Source of the DNA: Burhinus oedicnemus | Taxonomy: Eukaryota; Chordata; Aves; Charadriiformes; Burhinidae | Reading direction: 5' to 3' | Length of the DNA stretch: 64,000 nucleotides | Assembly: GCA_008921705.1 (NCBI GenBank) | Contig: VFFE01007777.1 | Location: 263,822 to 327,821, forward strand | Shown here: piece after piece, positions 1 to 59,100 of the stretch | Numbering within the stretch: the first letter of the stretch is position 1 | Layout: the number at the start of each line of letters is the position of its first letter | Notes under the pieces: model-generated | Databases searched by the model: none | What the model was told of the DNA's origin: nothing | The model's input: only the letters and a program-made list of their open reading frames with translations | Program-made: the position numbers and the translations under genes

Positions 1-47496
<47,496 letters not shown>

Positions 47497-47528
47497 TCAC
47501 ACCGCGGCCGCGCGCTCCCGCTCCGCCC

Positions 47529-47540
47529 CGCGCACGCGCG
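47529..47540. promoter_or_regulatory. NRF1-type palindromic site
   Basis: CGCGCACGCGCG matches the known NRF1 consensus YGCGCAYGCGCR at every position. It lies about 270 bp upstream of the RAB6A start codon, inside the CpG island. Binding is inferred from the motif only. Confidence 0.7.
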
Positions 47541-47615
47541 CCGCCGCCCCGCCCCTCGCTGCACGTCGCACTGCGTGCCCGTGCGCCCCCGCCTATCCCG
47601 CCCCCAGGCGGCGGG

Positions 47616-47650
47616 CCAATCACAGAATGAGGGGCGGGGCGATATAGGAG
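47616..47650. promoter_or_regulatory. CCAAT box, GC box and weak TATA-like string
   Basis: CCAAT at 47616-47620, GGGGCGGGGC at 47631-47640 and GATATAGG at 47641-47648, in that order on the plus strand. Read on the minus strand the same sites give an inverted CCAAT upstream of RAB6A. The arrangement fits a divergent promoter; the direction of any second transcript is inferred. Confidence 0.5.
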
Positions 47651-48439
47651 GGGGCGGGACTTGTCCGTCCCGTCCTCCCCGCCTCCGAGCTGTGGGAGTG
47701 TTCACTCTGGAGCCTAACGATGGCTGCGTGGGTTTCCTGGACGCTGGGGTGAAATCCTGCTCGCTGAAATTACTGAGCTATGGGGGGGGGACGGACCCCA
47801 AAGGTGTGAGGAACAAGTAAAGTCTTTAAGACCAAAGGCCTAATCCTAAACTGATATGGATATTCCTTTCAGAGGAGCATCTCCTGGGGACGCTCGCTCC
47901 ACCATGGCTCAAGCGGATCCCTCACGGCAGGGTGATGTTTCCCAGGGAGGGCAATGATTCCCACTGTCACCCTTCTGCAGTGGCCAGGGCTGTCCTTCGG
48001 AAATGCCTCGATGCTCCCTCCCTGTCTGGCAGAGAGGCCAGAACCCCATCTGGGGGCAGATCTCCCTTTAGCTATTTTTTGCCCATTTCTCCCCATTTTG
48101 TTCAGCTTGCCTTTAATGTTCAGCGGATAAGGAGGCTTCCGGCTGCATCCCAGTCCCTCTTCTTTAAACCTTGGCTTCGGGATGTCTCTTGTCCATGCAG
48201 CCTTGCTCCGTCCTCTCCCACGCTGGTGCAGTCCCGCACCGATTGATACTCTCTTCCTTGAATTTGAACACAAAATGTGATTTTTCAGAAGCGCTCACCC
48301 ACCCTGGGCTTCCCAGGGCTTCAGCTGGTGCCGGCATCGCCTGCTGCTCCCAGGAAAACCTCAACTGAAATGAGAATGTGCTCAATGACAGAGCCCTCCG
48401 GGATCTGCAGCTCCTGCCCCATGGTTGTATTCATGTTGA

Positions 48440-48700
48440 CATTAGTGCAAATCTCTTGCGATCCACTCAACAAGGTCCAAGTGATGCTCCAGGTGGTACT
48501 TTCCACCAGGAAACAGGTAGGCTTTCCACCATTTTCCCATCTGGGAGATTGTTCCAGAGCCTCTCTGCACTGATCGGCATGGAAATGGCATCCACCGCTT
48601 GTTTAGTTCCCCTAAATGTAGTCGCTGCCAGTGAATTTTGTTCTCTTGTGCCCTCTCGCATCTCAACACCTTCCTCTCCAAGGCCCAAGGGCTACGTCTC
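48440..48700 (-). mobile_element. Ancient CR1/L3-like relic
   Basis: On the minus strand, CTCTGGAACAATCTCCCAGA and GGGAAAATGGTGGAAAGCC fit the terminal coding block of CR1/L3 elements (the W-N-LP-x-VV-SP pattern). Upstream, GCCTTGGAGAGGAAGG-like sequence may be the preceding block. No intact frame or 3' tail remains, so boundaries are approximate. Confidence 0.45.
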
Positions 48701-50294
48701 AGCACCGCATCTCATCTGCTAAAGGGACATCACGCTCCAAATCCGTTTCCTCTTTGAAAAAGATCACAGGTTGAAACTAACATTATTCCATCTCCACGTG
48801 ACCCCACTGTCCCGGATTTGTAAATGGTCCGCGTAGCCGAAGGGGGCCCAGGCTCTCGGCAAGGATTTGCTTGCAGCTATGTCACCCGTGGCCATGAATG
48901 TCCTTTGTTCGGTGTCTCCGGCCGTGGTCTCTGTGCTCCGTCTCTGCCTTGTGAATGGAAAGGCTCATTGAACCTTCCTGCTCCAGGCACCTTGTTCTCG
49001 GATACGAGTCTCACCCCTACCGGCGCCCGCAATCCAGGTGCAGAATGAGATGGCATTTTGAAAACCAAACACTCTATCCTTTCTATTTTTGTTCATTTCA
49101 TTTGTACTCCCGCAACATGATTAACTGCTTCTCCAAGGGTTTTGGTGGTTTGGTTTTTTTTTTCCCCAGGCCTTGAACTGCCAGTGAACTGAAAGAGAAA
49201 ATGTGTCTTTAGTAAGGTGATTAAATTTAAATAAGTTTTAATAAAGATATGAGCAGGAGCTCACATTCAGCTTTGCACCCAGCATTTGAGAGCGCTTCCC
49301 CTTGCTGTGGCATTGGTTGTGTGGCGGCTCTCCTGCACCACGGGGAACAGGAACCCAGTCTGGCAGAGCCCTGACTTAAATATCATTTTAAATACATACA
49401 GTGTCCTTGTTTACATGTCAGTATGGATTCAGGGATCTTTCCCACTGATCCCAGGGAAAACAAGGGCTCTCTACCAGGGAGAAGTCGTGACTGTTAGTAA
49501 CAATTATTTTTATCACCAAAGCTCTGCTCAGGCTCAGCATCTTTTGACGCTGGGCAGAGCGAACACTTCTGCATTGCCTGCCAAAAAGGTTTCAGCCCCA
49601 GGGGCTGGCAGGGGATATGGATGAGGCTTTTGAGATAAAGCAATTGAGGGACCTGCCTTCACTCGCTGAAGCCCGGAGAGATCATCCCGCAGACTCCGGC
49701 GGGCCCTAAGCTCAGTCCTAAGAAGCGCTGCAGAAGGTAGAAGAGGAGACACGCCTATCAGAGGTTTTCTTCTAGGGTGTATCTAAACGCTTTTTGATCA
49801 TTTTTGTAATTGGACAAGTTCAAAAAGAAATGGAGACTTTCAGGCACTGGATCTCAACTCTCCTAGGACCGCTTTGCTCCTCCGGACAGCACGATAGATT
49901 GAGAAGAGGCAGGGTGCCTGCAGCAGCCGTCTGCATAGGTCGCAAACTGCTGGAGCATCACCTCTGCTAGCACTTGTGCTGTGCACCACGCTGGGTCATT
50001 GACAGGGCACATCCAGCTATGTGACAGAGAGAGAAATCTGCAGCAAAGCAGAAGAGGATGGATGAAATAACCCCTCCAGCAAAGCCTGGCCCTCTCAGCA
50101 GCCAGGGGAGCCTTGAGCAGAAGAAGAGCTCCCTGGGTTTTTTTAGCGCAGTTCAGAAAAGGAGTGGTTTGGGTTTCTGCGGCTGAGGTGGAAAGCAACA
50201 AAGCAACACCTATGCTTCTTTTTCCAAATGTTACAAAAAGGCAGGCTGTGCTCCTGCAAACAGGGATTCGGTTACCTGGCTGTGAAATGATTCA

Positions 50295-50480
50295 TTAGTC
50301 AAAGAAAGGCATGGCGAGGATCGGCAGGTGGGAGCTGAAGCCGAGGCACATTCAAATTGGAAAGAAGGTCCACGTTTTTAACAGAGAGGGTGCTCAGCCG
50401 CCAGAACAAGCTGCCAAGAGCAGCACTATCTTTGTATTCAGGGAAAAAATCAAGAGCAAGAGCCTTTATGAGAAAGATGC
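50295..50480 (+). mobile_element. Ancient CR1/L3-like relic
   Basis: The plus strand reads GGGAGCTGAAGCCGAGGCAC, ATTCAAATTGGAAAGAAGG, TTTTTAACAGAGAGGGTG and CCAGAACAAGCTGCCAAGAG in this order. That order matches the 3' coding end of old CR1/L3 elements (the K-F/N-L-RK-F-N-G-V-x-N-HW/xxLP pattern). It is strongly diverged and has no tail. Confidence 0.55.
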
Positions 50481-52650
50481 TTTCATCGAAACATGAGTGA
50501 TTTGTAAGTCAGCAGAAATCTATAGGCTGCAATGTCCAGGAGACTGAATTACATGCTTTAACAGTCCCTTTTGTCCTTAGAATGTATCCATCTATGACAG
50601 ATGTCAGAGAAACTCTGCAATGAAGAGATGGACTCATTTTTCTCTGAGACATGTAGGACAATGACGGTCATTGGGAGGGGGATTCCTGCAATAAGTTTAG
50701 CAGTGACTGCTGTACCCCAAACTTGGTCTGGGGCAATGCCACAGCCACATTTTGTGGGTGGCCAAAAGATGAATCCCCATGAGGGGCAGAGGGAATTAGG
50801 GGGTGTAACTTCCCTCCATGAGCACACAGTGTTTGAGGTCATGGAACAAGGGGTCGTGGTGAGCATGACCTGCTCTTAATTGCGCTGCCCGTCACAGCCT
50901 CCCCCCACAAATGCAGGACCAGTCAGTCCCCCTCCAGTCTCCTCAAGCGCAGCATTTCCTCCAGGGCTTCAAAGTTCACAGGAGGAGAAGGCCAGCTTTC
51001 CTGGAATGGGAGTGCCGGTCTTAACCCAACTCAGACTCCCACAGTGCTCCTTGCTCGAAGCACCCTGCAGTTATCAAACACGCGTCATTGCCAGGGTGGC
51101 CCTGCCTGGGGCTCCTGAGGCGAGATCAAAGGGCAGTACAATATCCGTTCCACGTGAGCAGTTCTGTCATGTCTGGGGATCGCCAGGAAACCACAGCTCA
51201 GAGCTGGGAGCCCGCGTCCTTGCAAAGTGCGGAGGAGAGTGCCAACGTGGCACAGATCGCCTCTGCTTCCTCCATACGCTAAGCACGGCGCACTGTCCAC
51301 CTAGGTTCTGCTTTCAGGCAAACCTCATCCTCTCACGTTCCTCCTCTCCCCTCCGTGCACCAGGTCGCAATGGGGATGAACATCTGGGCTGTCAGCTGTG
51401 TGCCAGGAGCTCCAGACAATCAGAAATGTAGGACAGGGCCTGGCAGGGTGGATCACGGAGCAGGAATCAAATGCATGAGTCTGGTCTGCAGTGGAGAAGA
51501 CTTGCCACATCAATGAACGCAGATGAACTAGAGACAGAAAGTCCACCGTGAGCCCTGACAGCTCCAGTCAGAAGCAATCGGAGCAGTGATCAGTCAGCAG
51601 GGCTGGAAATCCTGACCCAAAATCAAGCTGCCAGACAGCTGCTGCCCAGGATGGAGAGCTCTAAGATGGGGGCTCAGGGAAGCAGGCGGGAGCATCTGCC
51701 ACACAAAAAGAGGGAAACTGGGGCCAGGTAGGAAAGAAGGGAGCGGGGAAGAGCCTAGGTGAAATGAAGTTTTGTGTTGGAGATAGCCTGCTAAAGAAGA
51801 GGAAGGTGGAAGAGACAGAAAGGTGCAGTTTGCAAAGGGATGAGTTTCCCCGAGCCAAATCCAGACTGCCAGGTTTGGGTGGCCACGCAGTCCCCATGTC
51901 TTCCCACCCCAGTCTGCCAGGTAGATAGCCTTGCCCACCTCCACTCCCACTGGGAAACACACGTGCTGCAAATCAGGGAAGGGGATCCCTGTGAGTCCAT
52001 CCTTCCTACAGTCTTCCCACTTAAAATGTTTTAGGGAAGTGCCTCCAGACAGCGGCTGGGATCAAAGCACTGGCAATAAGGCAGGATTCACTCCGTCCTC
52101 AGAGGGAGCAGCCGGCTGCTGAAAGAAGAGTTTGGTTCTGCTTCCCTCATAAGCCGAAAGCACGCCTGCCGTGGGGCCCAAACGCCTTGTGCTGACAGAC
52201 TCCTTTATTTTCAAGGCCTGTGGCAGCCTGCCAGCACAGACACAGCCAACCCCGGACCATTACAGGGCTGTTGACTACAGGTTAAGGTCCAGCCCTGCCT
52301 CTGCAACCACAAAAAAAACCCAAACCACCTTTGCAGTGCTCGTGCCAGGTGGCGGAGCCAAACCAGGCAGCTTTAGTACCAAATCTCCTGGCCCTGCTTC
52401 AGGCCTGCATGTCTACGTCCCCTCACATCCCACAGGCCCACTGGGGTCTGTCTCCACGCTGCAGCCTCTGAGCCCCCGCTGGGTTCCTCCCTCAATCCCA
52501 CAGCCAGCAGGGATAACATGCGCTGACTGAGTGCTCATGAACGCAGATCACCCCGCCCTGAAGCCTGCTCGGCTCTAGACAGCCCTCCCTGCCCGGCCCC
52601 CGGGCGCCCTCCATCCCCGCTCCCCCTCACAGCTCTCCCGCGCCGCGCTG

Positions 52651-52803
52651 ACATGGCCGCCACAAGGCGGGGACCGGGCAGGCCACACTCAAGATGGCCG
52701 CCGCGCCACGCTGGGGCGGGGCCGTACAGACGGCGCTCAGCGTAGCCGCGTCGCCACGCGGCCGCGATTCCAAGCGGGCCACACTCAACATGGCCGCCGC
52801 GCC
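52651..52803. promoter_or_regulatory. Three YY1-like ATGGCCGCC sites, two within a 27-bp direct repeat
   Basis: ACATGGCCGCC at 52651-52661, AAGATGGCCGCC at 52691-52702 and CAACATGGCCGCC at 52787-52799. The second and third lie in a direct repeat (52681-52707 and 52777-52803) that differs at one base of 27. The core fits AANATGG with a GCCGC rather than GCGGC end. They lie 300-450 bp upstream of the MRPL48 ATG. Factor binding is inferred. Confidence 0.6.
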
Positions 52804-53097
52804 GCGCCTCGATGGACGCGGCGGAAGGCCAATCAGAAAGCGAGGAGCGGCGTGGAGGGCGGGCTGGAGCCAGCATCGTCCGTAGTGCTGGGCGCAGTGT
52901 TGGGTGTCCGCCATTACCGCTCCCCCCACCACCTCCGGGCCGTCGTTCAGGAGACCGGGACCCTGCGAGCAGCGGGGGGGAGGTTGTCCAAAAATTATCG
53001 TAATCCCCCCCCGCGGGAGGCCCCGGTGTGCGGAACGCGGGGCGGGAGCCGCGGGGACACTTTGAGCGACGGACGCGGCTCCGTCCCAGGCGCAGGG

Positions 53098-53118
53098 ATG
53101 AGCGCGGCGCTGCCGAAG
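53098..53118 (+). CDS. MRPL48: MRPL48 coding exon 1 (residues 1-7)
   Basis: ATG then MSAALPK, followed by the donor GTACCG, which is weak at +4 to +6. The human protein likewise has seven residues (MSGTLGK) before the VLCL block, which supports this short start exon. G at -3 gives an adequate start context. Confidence 0.9.
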
Positions 53119-56100
53119 GTACCGGCGGGCCGCGACCGGCTGTGGGGGGACACCAGGCCCGGCCCCGGTACCGGGGTGGGGACACACACACACACAGGCC
53201 CGGCCCCGGGGGAGGGAGGGGGGAAGTCAGGCCTGGTTCTGGGAATGGGGACAGGAAGGACAGGCCCGACCCGGCCCTGGGACTAGGTGAGGGGGTGGGG
53301 GGTGACGTCTTTTGAGGGGACACAGGCCTGACCCTGAGTTAGTGCCCTGGGTCGCCTCCCCTGGTGTACCTGGACCCCCCCTGCACCCCTCCTCAGGCAC
53401 CCCAGCGACACAGGGTCCATTGCAGCCCCCAGCCCTGGCACTGCCCTCGGGGACCAGCGGATCCCTGCTCCTCCCTGTCCCCCTGGTCACTCTTTGGGGA
53501 CACTGGTAATTATCCCCCCCATCCCAGCTGACGTGATGCAGCTCCTGCCTGCCAGGGTTGTGGGGACAGCAAAGCTCTTTGCTTGACGCTGCCTTGGTGA
53601 TGGAGGAGCTGTGTTTCCCTCTGTCTTCGTGGAGCGGGAACAAGCACGAGGGTTGTTCACGCAGCTGTTATAGCCTGGAGGCAGTGGGATGGTGTGAGGG
53701 ATCATAGAATCGTGGAATGGTTTGGGTTGGGAGGGGCCTTAAAGATCATCTAGTCCAATCCCCTGCCATGGGCAGGGAGAGCTCCAAGGTTGCTCCAAGC
53801 CCCGTCCAACCTGGCCTTGAACACCTCCAGGGATGGGGCAGCCACAGCTTCTCTGGGCAACCTGTAAACAAGGATCCTGAAGCAAAGCAAGGGGGTGCAA
53901 GAAAAGGTTAGCACAGTCATCATCTTCCTCTTCCTTCATCCCTTTCCTCTGTGTTGCGGCCGTGTTCTGGGGAGTGACAGTGGCTGGAGGCTGTGGAGAG
54001 ATTGGGAGGGTTATTGGTACATTCAGAAGGTCTCGGGTGTTGTTTTGAATGCTGTATTCTGGCAAGCGCTGGTGAAAACTCACTGAGTGTCTGCCCTACC
54101 GTTTGCATTTTGACCATGGTGGCTCATTGCAGGTGCTATGCTTGAAGAAGGGGATGTTGCTAAAGCAGGCATTTGCGCTCAGCAGGTGAGTGGTCCAAAA
54201 TTAAAGCCAGTAAGTAAAACACAGTATAAGGCATTAAAAACACTCAGTCACTTCTGCTGACAGTGTCAGAAACCATACGTGACAAAGAAAGTACTTTTTG
54301 CTAGAGAAAGCCTTTTAATTGTGGAGGGAAGTCTTTCAGCTGATATCTGGGAGCTGAAAGGGCTGTGGGATGCAAAATAGAGAAAGCCTCTTTGCTAACG
54401 GGACCTATGTACGTCTGAGCAACTTGGGGTATGAGCCTTTTTTCAAGGAGATTGGCCAGATATGTTGTGTTTCCACAGGTGGGTGAAATCAAGAGTTTTT
54501 AACAATTATCTTGTTTCCTACAGAGCAGCCACACCCAGAGAAAGCCGCCTGTGTGCTGCGGGTAAGGCGTCTTATTAATCCAGTGCAAGGCAAAACTTAA
54601 TTTACCCCAAATAAATATTACACGTTTTAGCACTTGTGTCTCCTTTTTAATTTTTTTTAGCGAATTTTGGGCTGGTTAGATAACCTGAGCAGGTGCTCTT
54701 CCACTTCCATATCTTTTTCCTAACACTTTCTTCTGTTTCCCTGCCCTTGGCTAAGCAGGTACTCCTAGTAGTCATGATGTTACACTGTGGAGTGACACCA
54801 GCCAGATGCCATTCAATCTATTAATGCCCAGGAACTGACTTACATCCCCGTGAGGTCCCACTTTAATGTTTAGTGAGCTGGTAGAGTCCGCTGTCACAAT
54901 TTAAAATAGAATTTGATTTTGATGTGGAGGCAAAGTGTAACTCAGTGGCTTAGATCCTTGGCATTCAGTTTCTCTTTGCTGTTCTGAGCTTCATTTATTA
55001 AAATGAGGGTTATTGAGGGTTTCATTTTACCCTGGAGAAGAAAGTATAAATAAAAGCTGATACCATTTTGATTTGGCTTCCTACCACATGAATATTTGAA
55101 CAGGACTGGATTTAAAATTAAGTGGGGCTCAGATCCATCATAGTAACATCACTGCTGTCGCATAAGAGGGGACAGATGTAACATTTCATCAGTATCCTCA
55201 CCATCCACTGGTGCTGACAAGTCTGTCTTTTTTTTTTTGTTTGCCTGAGAATTCACCTGGAAAATGAGTCACTTTTAATCTCTTCCTCCCTTATTTGTTG
55301 CTCACTGTAACCAACTGTGAGTTGTAACAGGCTGGCTGTGATGCACAGGCTGCCTGCGTGGGGCAGAGATCGGCCAAAGCCTTAGCCTGCCTTCGCCTTC
55401 TGTCAAAGAACCAAGGACGAATTCTTGTCCCCAGTGTGGATTCTGGGCTCTTGAAGCACCCGTATATGTTTGTTAAAAGAAGGGCTGTCCACCGTTCAGC
55501 TGGAAACGTTTGCTCTGTTTTGATTTTAAGGTGATGCACTCGTGAGTTGCCACAGACACTACAAAGCCCGCCCTACGCATGGTATTGGGAGGTTTAAATA
55601 CCTGCTCCCAAAGGAGGTAGGCATAAGAACTCCCTTACTGTACTTGCTTTCAGCTGACCTATCCTTTTACTCTCTGATACAAATGTTGGTATTATTAATT
55701 CCATGGCTGATGAATCATATTAAAAAGGAATAATGTAATTGTTTGCTGCTACTTCTCTTCGTAAAGAGTGTTATGTCACATAAGTACCCACTCACAACAC
55801 TGCATAAATTCTTTTGTCTGGTACATTCTTGTTTAAGTTAATGAGTAGTTTGGGGAGGGACAAATCTCTTCCTGATGCTGAATTTAACACCTCAACTTCA
55901 AATTATTGCAGAATATTGTGAGCAGGTCTTACTTGCATTTAAACTTTTTACATTCCCTGAAATTTGGAAAGACGACAATTTTTGTGGAAGGAGGAAACAA
56001 TAACTCATCTAGACAGCTGCCTCAAAGGCAGGAACTGAAATAAAAAGCAGTTTGTTTTCTACTCCTCGCTTTCTTCTGGAAGAAATTAATCATGGTATGC

Positions 56101-59100
56101 ACGTATTTTCTGTGTGACTTCTGTGGTGCTGCCATCCAAGAACTGAACTGCTCAACTTGAGAACATCTGTTAAGATAATGTCATCCCAGTTTTGTAGTCA
56201 GGGAAAGTGAGCACAGATGGGCTGTGATATGTTTGACATAGTTCAGCGAAGCTTTGTTCGAGTACCTTAGCATGGTCTCCTGTGTGGGCAAGGATTAATG
56301 TTTTTTATTTCCAGCTTTGTTCAAAACAGATATGCTTTCTAGTTTTTCCTTTTTTTTTTTTTCTTTTTTTTAAAAATACAGGCTCCAAAGAAGAAGAAGG
56401 ATAGAGTACAGATGAAAGAGATAAATGCTGGGACTGAATATGAATATGGAGATGTCAACATCCAGATGACTTCCTATGATATGTGTCTCGTGGAGCATTT
56501 TGCTCAGTACGTGCATAGACTCTGCAACCGACTCTCCATTAAAGTGAATGAAAGGTATGAGGAACACAGCTCTGTGTTTGTCATCCCTCACAATCACATT
56601 GCGCTGGCCACGTGAGGCTCATAGCTGATGATACTTTGCAGACAAGGGCACAATCTAATCTCTCTGATAGATTCTCACATGTAAATCCAAATCTTCTGTT
56701 GTCTGCCTAGTATTCTCTCTTTGTGTGTTTGTACAGTTTCGGATGCTTTATTTGTATAAGGAAGGCTGAAATGGAGTTGTTCAGGCACTGACTGAAGAGA
56801 TCTCAAGGAAAAAAATAGCTGTTACTTTTCATTCCTTTGAGAAGAATGCTTAAGCCTGTGGGTGCTGAGCCTGGGAACGTAGGCTTAAGTATTGCTGACT
56901 TTTGCTGCTGTTTTTTCTTTACAGTGTTTCATCCAGGCTCTGCGCATATATTGTGCAGTAAGCAAGTGATACCGATTATGCAAACTAGAACAAGCTTGGG
57001 TAACCCCTGAAGCTTGTGGAGAGCTACCTGCCGCTTTAGTTTAGTAGTACAGGATGCTTCAGTTGCACACTAGATCTCTGAAGCAGGTGTAGCCCTGATA
57101 GCAGCTTTGCTGGTCTTAATGAGTCTGAGGAACATGATGCAGCTCCTTAATGCCTGCAGTGCACCCGAGGAGCTGTAGTCACTGGGAGAAGCACTGCATC
57201 ACCGTAAGAAAGTAAAAACGCTTGATGGTGATTATCTGAAATGTGTATCTTTAACTGTACATCTGAGTATAAACACTGGTTCCTGCTTATGCCGATTAAA
57301 CCTAACAAAAATAATTTTCTTTATGTTCATCCACTTTGCTGAACTGTCAGCCGTGGATCTGAAATCATGTGCCTGCAGATCAGTCGCTTGTAGTCTCTCT
57401 GTGATGTCTTTTGCACCAAACAACACTAAAAATTGTGACAGATTGGTGACTGATAGGTGTTTGTTTTGAGAAAGATACCTGGCAACACTAAGAAATTACA
57501 ATTCTGTCAGCAGCAATGCGCTGGAAAGCATTCACAGAGAAATCCTGCAGCCTGAGACTATTGATAGCGCTTTCAGTGTAAAGCATTATCACCTTGCATC
57601 ATGCTTTTGCCCTCTGAGGTTGGACTTGGTGTGCAGAGTTCAGTATGTACAGAAAGAAATGATTTGCCCTTCAAGAGCAAAATTTGTAGGGTAAAACGTG
57701 GGCAGTAAGATGTAGCCTGTAGTTATTGATGCTGTACAAATGGAGATAGGGAGGCTGAGGTCTCTGGAATAACACTAACCAGAGAGCAGAATCTGATCCA
57801 GTGCCTGATCATATTCCCGTTAAATTCAGAGGTGAAAATAATGTCTTTTGAGTGGTGTGTTTGCAGCAGTGGTTTTTAGCTCTGTTCCCAATGAAGAGAT
57901 TACAAAATAAATCAGAACCGATGCTTTAAAGCTCTTCTGCAACTATAAAGAAGTTAAAAGTTCTCGGGCTGGTGTTTGTAGCTGAAACAGGTTTTTGCTG
58001 GCAGTAGTGCTGCAAGCTTCTCCCTTATCTCTTTCCAGTAAAACACTTGGCTTCTGCCAGTGCTTGATTTGCAAGATACATTGTTTGCATAATTAATTGC
58101 TCATGAAAAGTTAATCTCTTTCCACATTCTCTGCTGCTGGAGGTTGATTCATTCCTGTAAAGTAGTGCAAATCTATCCTCCCTGTCCTAAGCACTAACCT
58201 GTGGTTCCTGCAGCTACGCGATGCCCACCAAAACCAACGAAGTGTTGTTCTTGGAAGAGCGAGGTTCCAAAATGCAGCTGGATGCGGTCCTTACTACCCA
58301 TCAGAGGGTTGTCCAGGTATGAGCTGGCGTTTGCTGATAGTGCTGTGGCTCTTGTGCAGCACATCATATCTCAGGCTCTCAAAACCCCTTAACAATTGGA
58401 GTTAAGTCCCTTGAAGAAATGAAAGGTGTAATTTGTGCATATATTGAAGCACAAAGAAGTCTAATTAGATTTCTTGCTAAAGGTTACTCACAAAGTAGAA
58501 GCAGAGGAGGGGTTCCTGGATTCTGTATTTCAGCCAGAAGATTTATTATCTATTTTATGCGGAATACTTGATACAAGGCGTAGAAGAGTCATGTTTAAGG
58601 ATGAGTGATTGGACAAACTTGATGAAATTTAAAAATACTATTAGTATCAGGGTCAGCTTCAAAAGTGTACAACTGATTGAGGTAAAGAGATGCTTCTCCT
58701 GAGTGACTTCTTCCTAGTTTATAGCATGTTCCCTTGCTGTATGCTAAACCTTTGCTGAATTACATTTTAAACATAGAGGTAGACTTTTTCCACTGGAGAG
58801 AGCTGATGTGTGGTTAACGCTGGGGCTTGCAGGTTTGCCATGGCAGCCTTTGTATTAGTCTCAGCTAAATTAAGATCTTTAAGTCTCTTTACATGCAGGA
58901 GACCATACAGGCAGGGACGGGAAGCACAATGTTCATAGAGAAGAGCCAAAATGAGAGCTTTGGGCTGTGCTGTATGCGAGAGATGTGCGCACAAAGCAGA
59001 GAGTGCTTCTCTAATGAAGTGGTTCACTGCCACAGGCTCACACTGAAATGGATTCTCTTTCTGTGCCATTAGTATAACGAGGCCATTTTGTATGAGGTGT

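Larger units (their letters stand above)
47701..52530. other. Intergenic region between head-to-head RAB6A and MRPL48
   Basis: About 4.8 kb without a supported gene. It holds two worn CR1/L3-like relics (about 48440-48700 and 50295-50480). The longest open frame (50880-51431, 183 codons) is proline- and serine-rich and shows no recognisable domain or splice-supported structure. A long non-coding transcript cannot be excluded from sequence alone. Confidence 0.65.
52530..53320. promoter_or_regulatory. CpG island over MRPL48 exon 1 and promoter
   Basis: CpG-dense block containing three ATGGCCGCC (YY1-like) sites, a CCAAT box at 52829-52833 and the MRPL48 start codon at 53098. It is the second of three CpG islands in the window. 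Overlapping long frames on both strands are GC-bias artefacts. Confidence 0.88.
53119..54132. other. MRPL48 intron 1
   Basis: A 1-kb intron. Its 5' third is GC-rich and carries a (CA)n run (53181-53196) within a degenerate 33-bp tandem repeat. Its 3' half holds a CR1 3' end (53701-53866). No further exon seen. Confidence 0.85.

Noticed and set aside
50880..51431. 183-codon plus-strand frame in the intergenic region
   Set aside because: No known domain, no Kozak or splice context of note, and unusual Pro/Ser-rich composition without repeats. Not enough to call a gene.
52535..53323. 262-codon minus-strand frame in the MRPL48 promoter, with repeated internal phrases
   Set aside because: The repeats come from the duplicated promoter block. 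Composition is GC-driven and it overlaps the MRPL48 start exon on the opposite strand.
56620..56672. Possible C/D-box snoRNA (TGATGA ... CTGA) in MRPL48 intron 5
   Set aside because: The base before box C is not a purine, the spacing is too short (about 45 nt) and the flanks cannot form a terminal stem.
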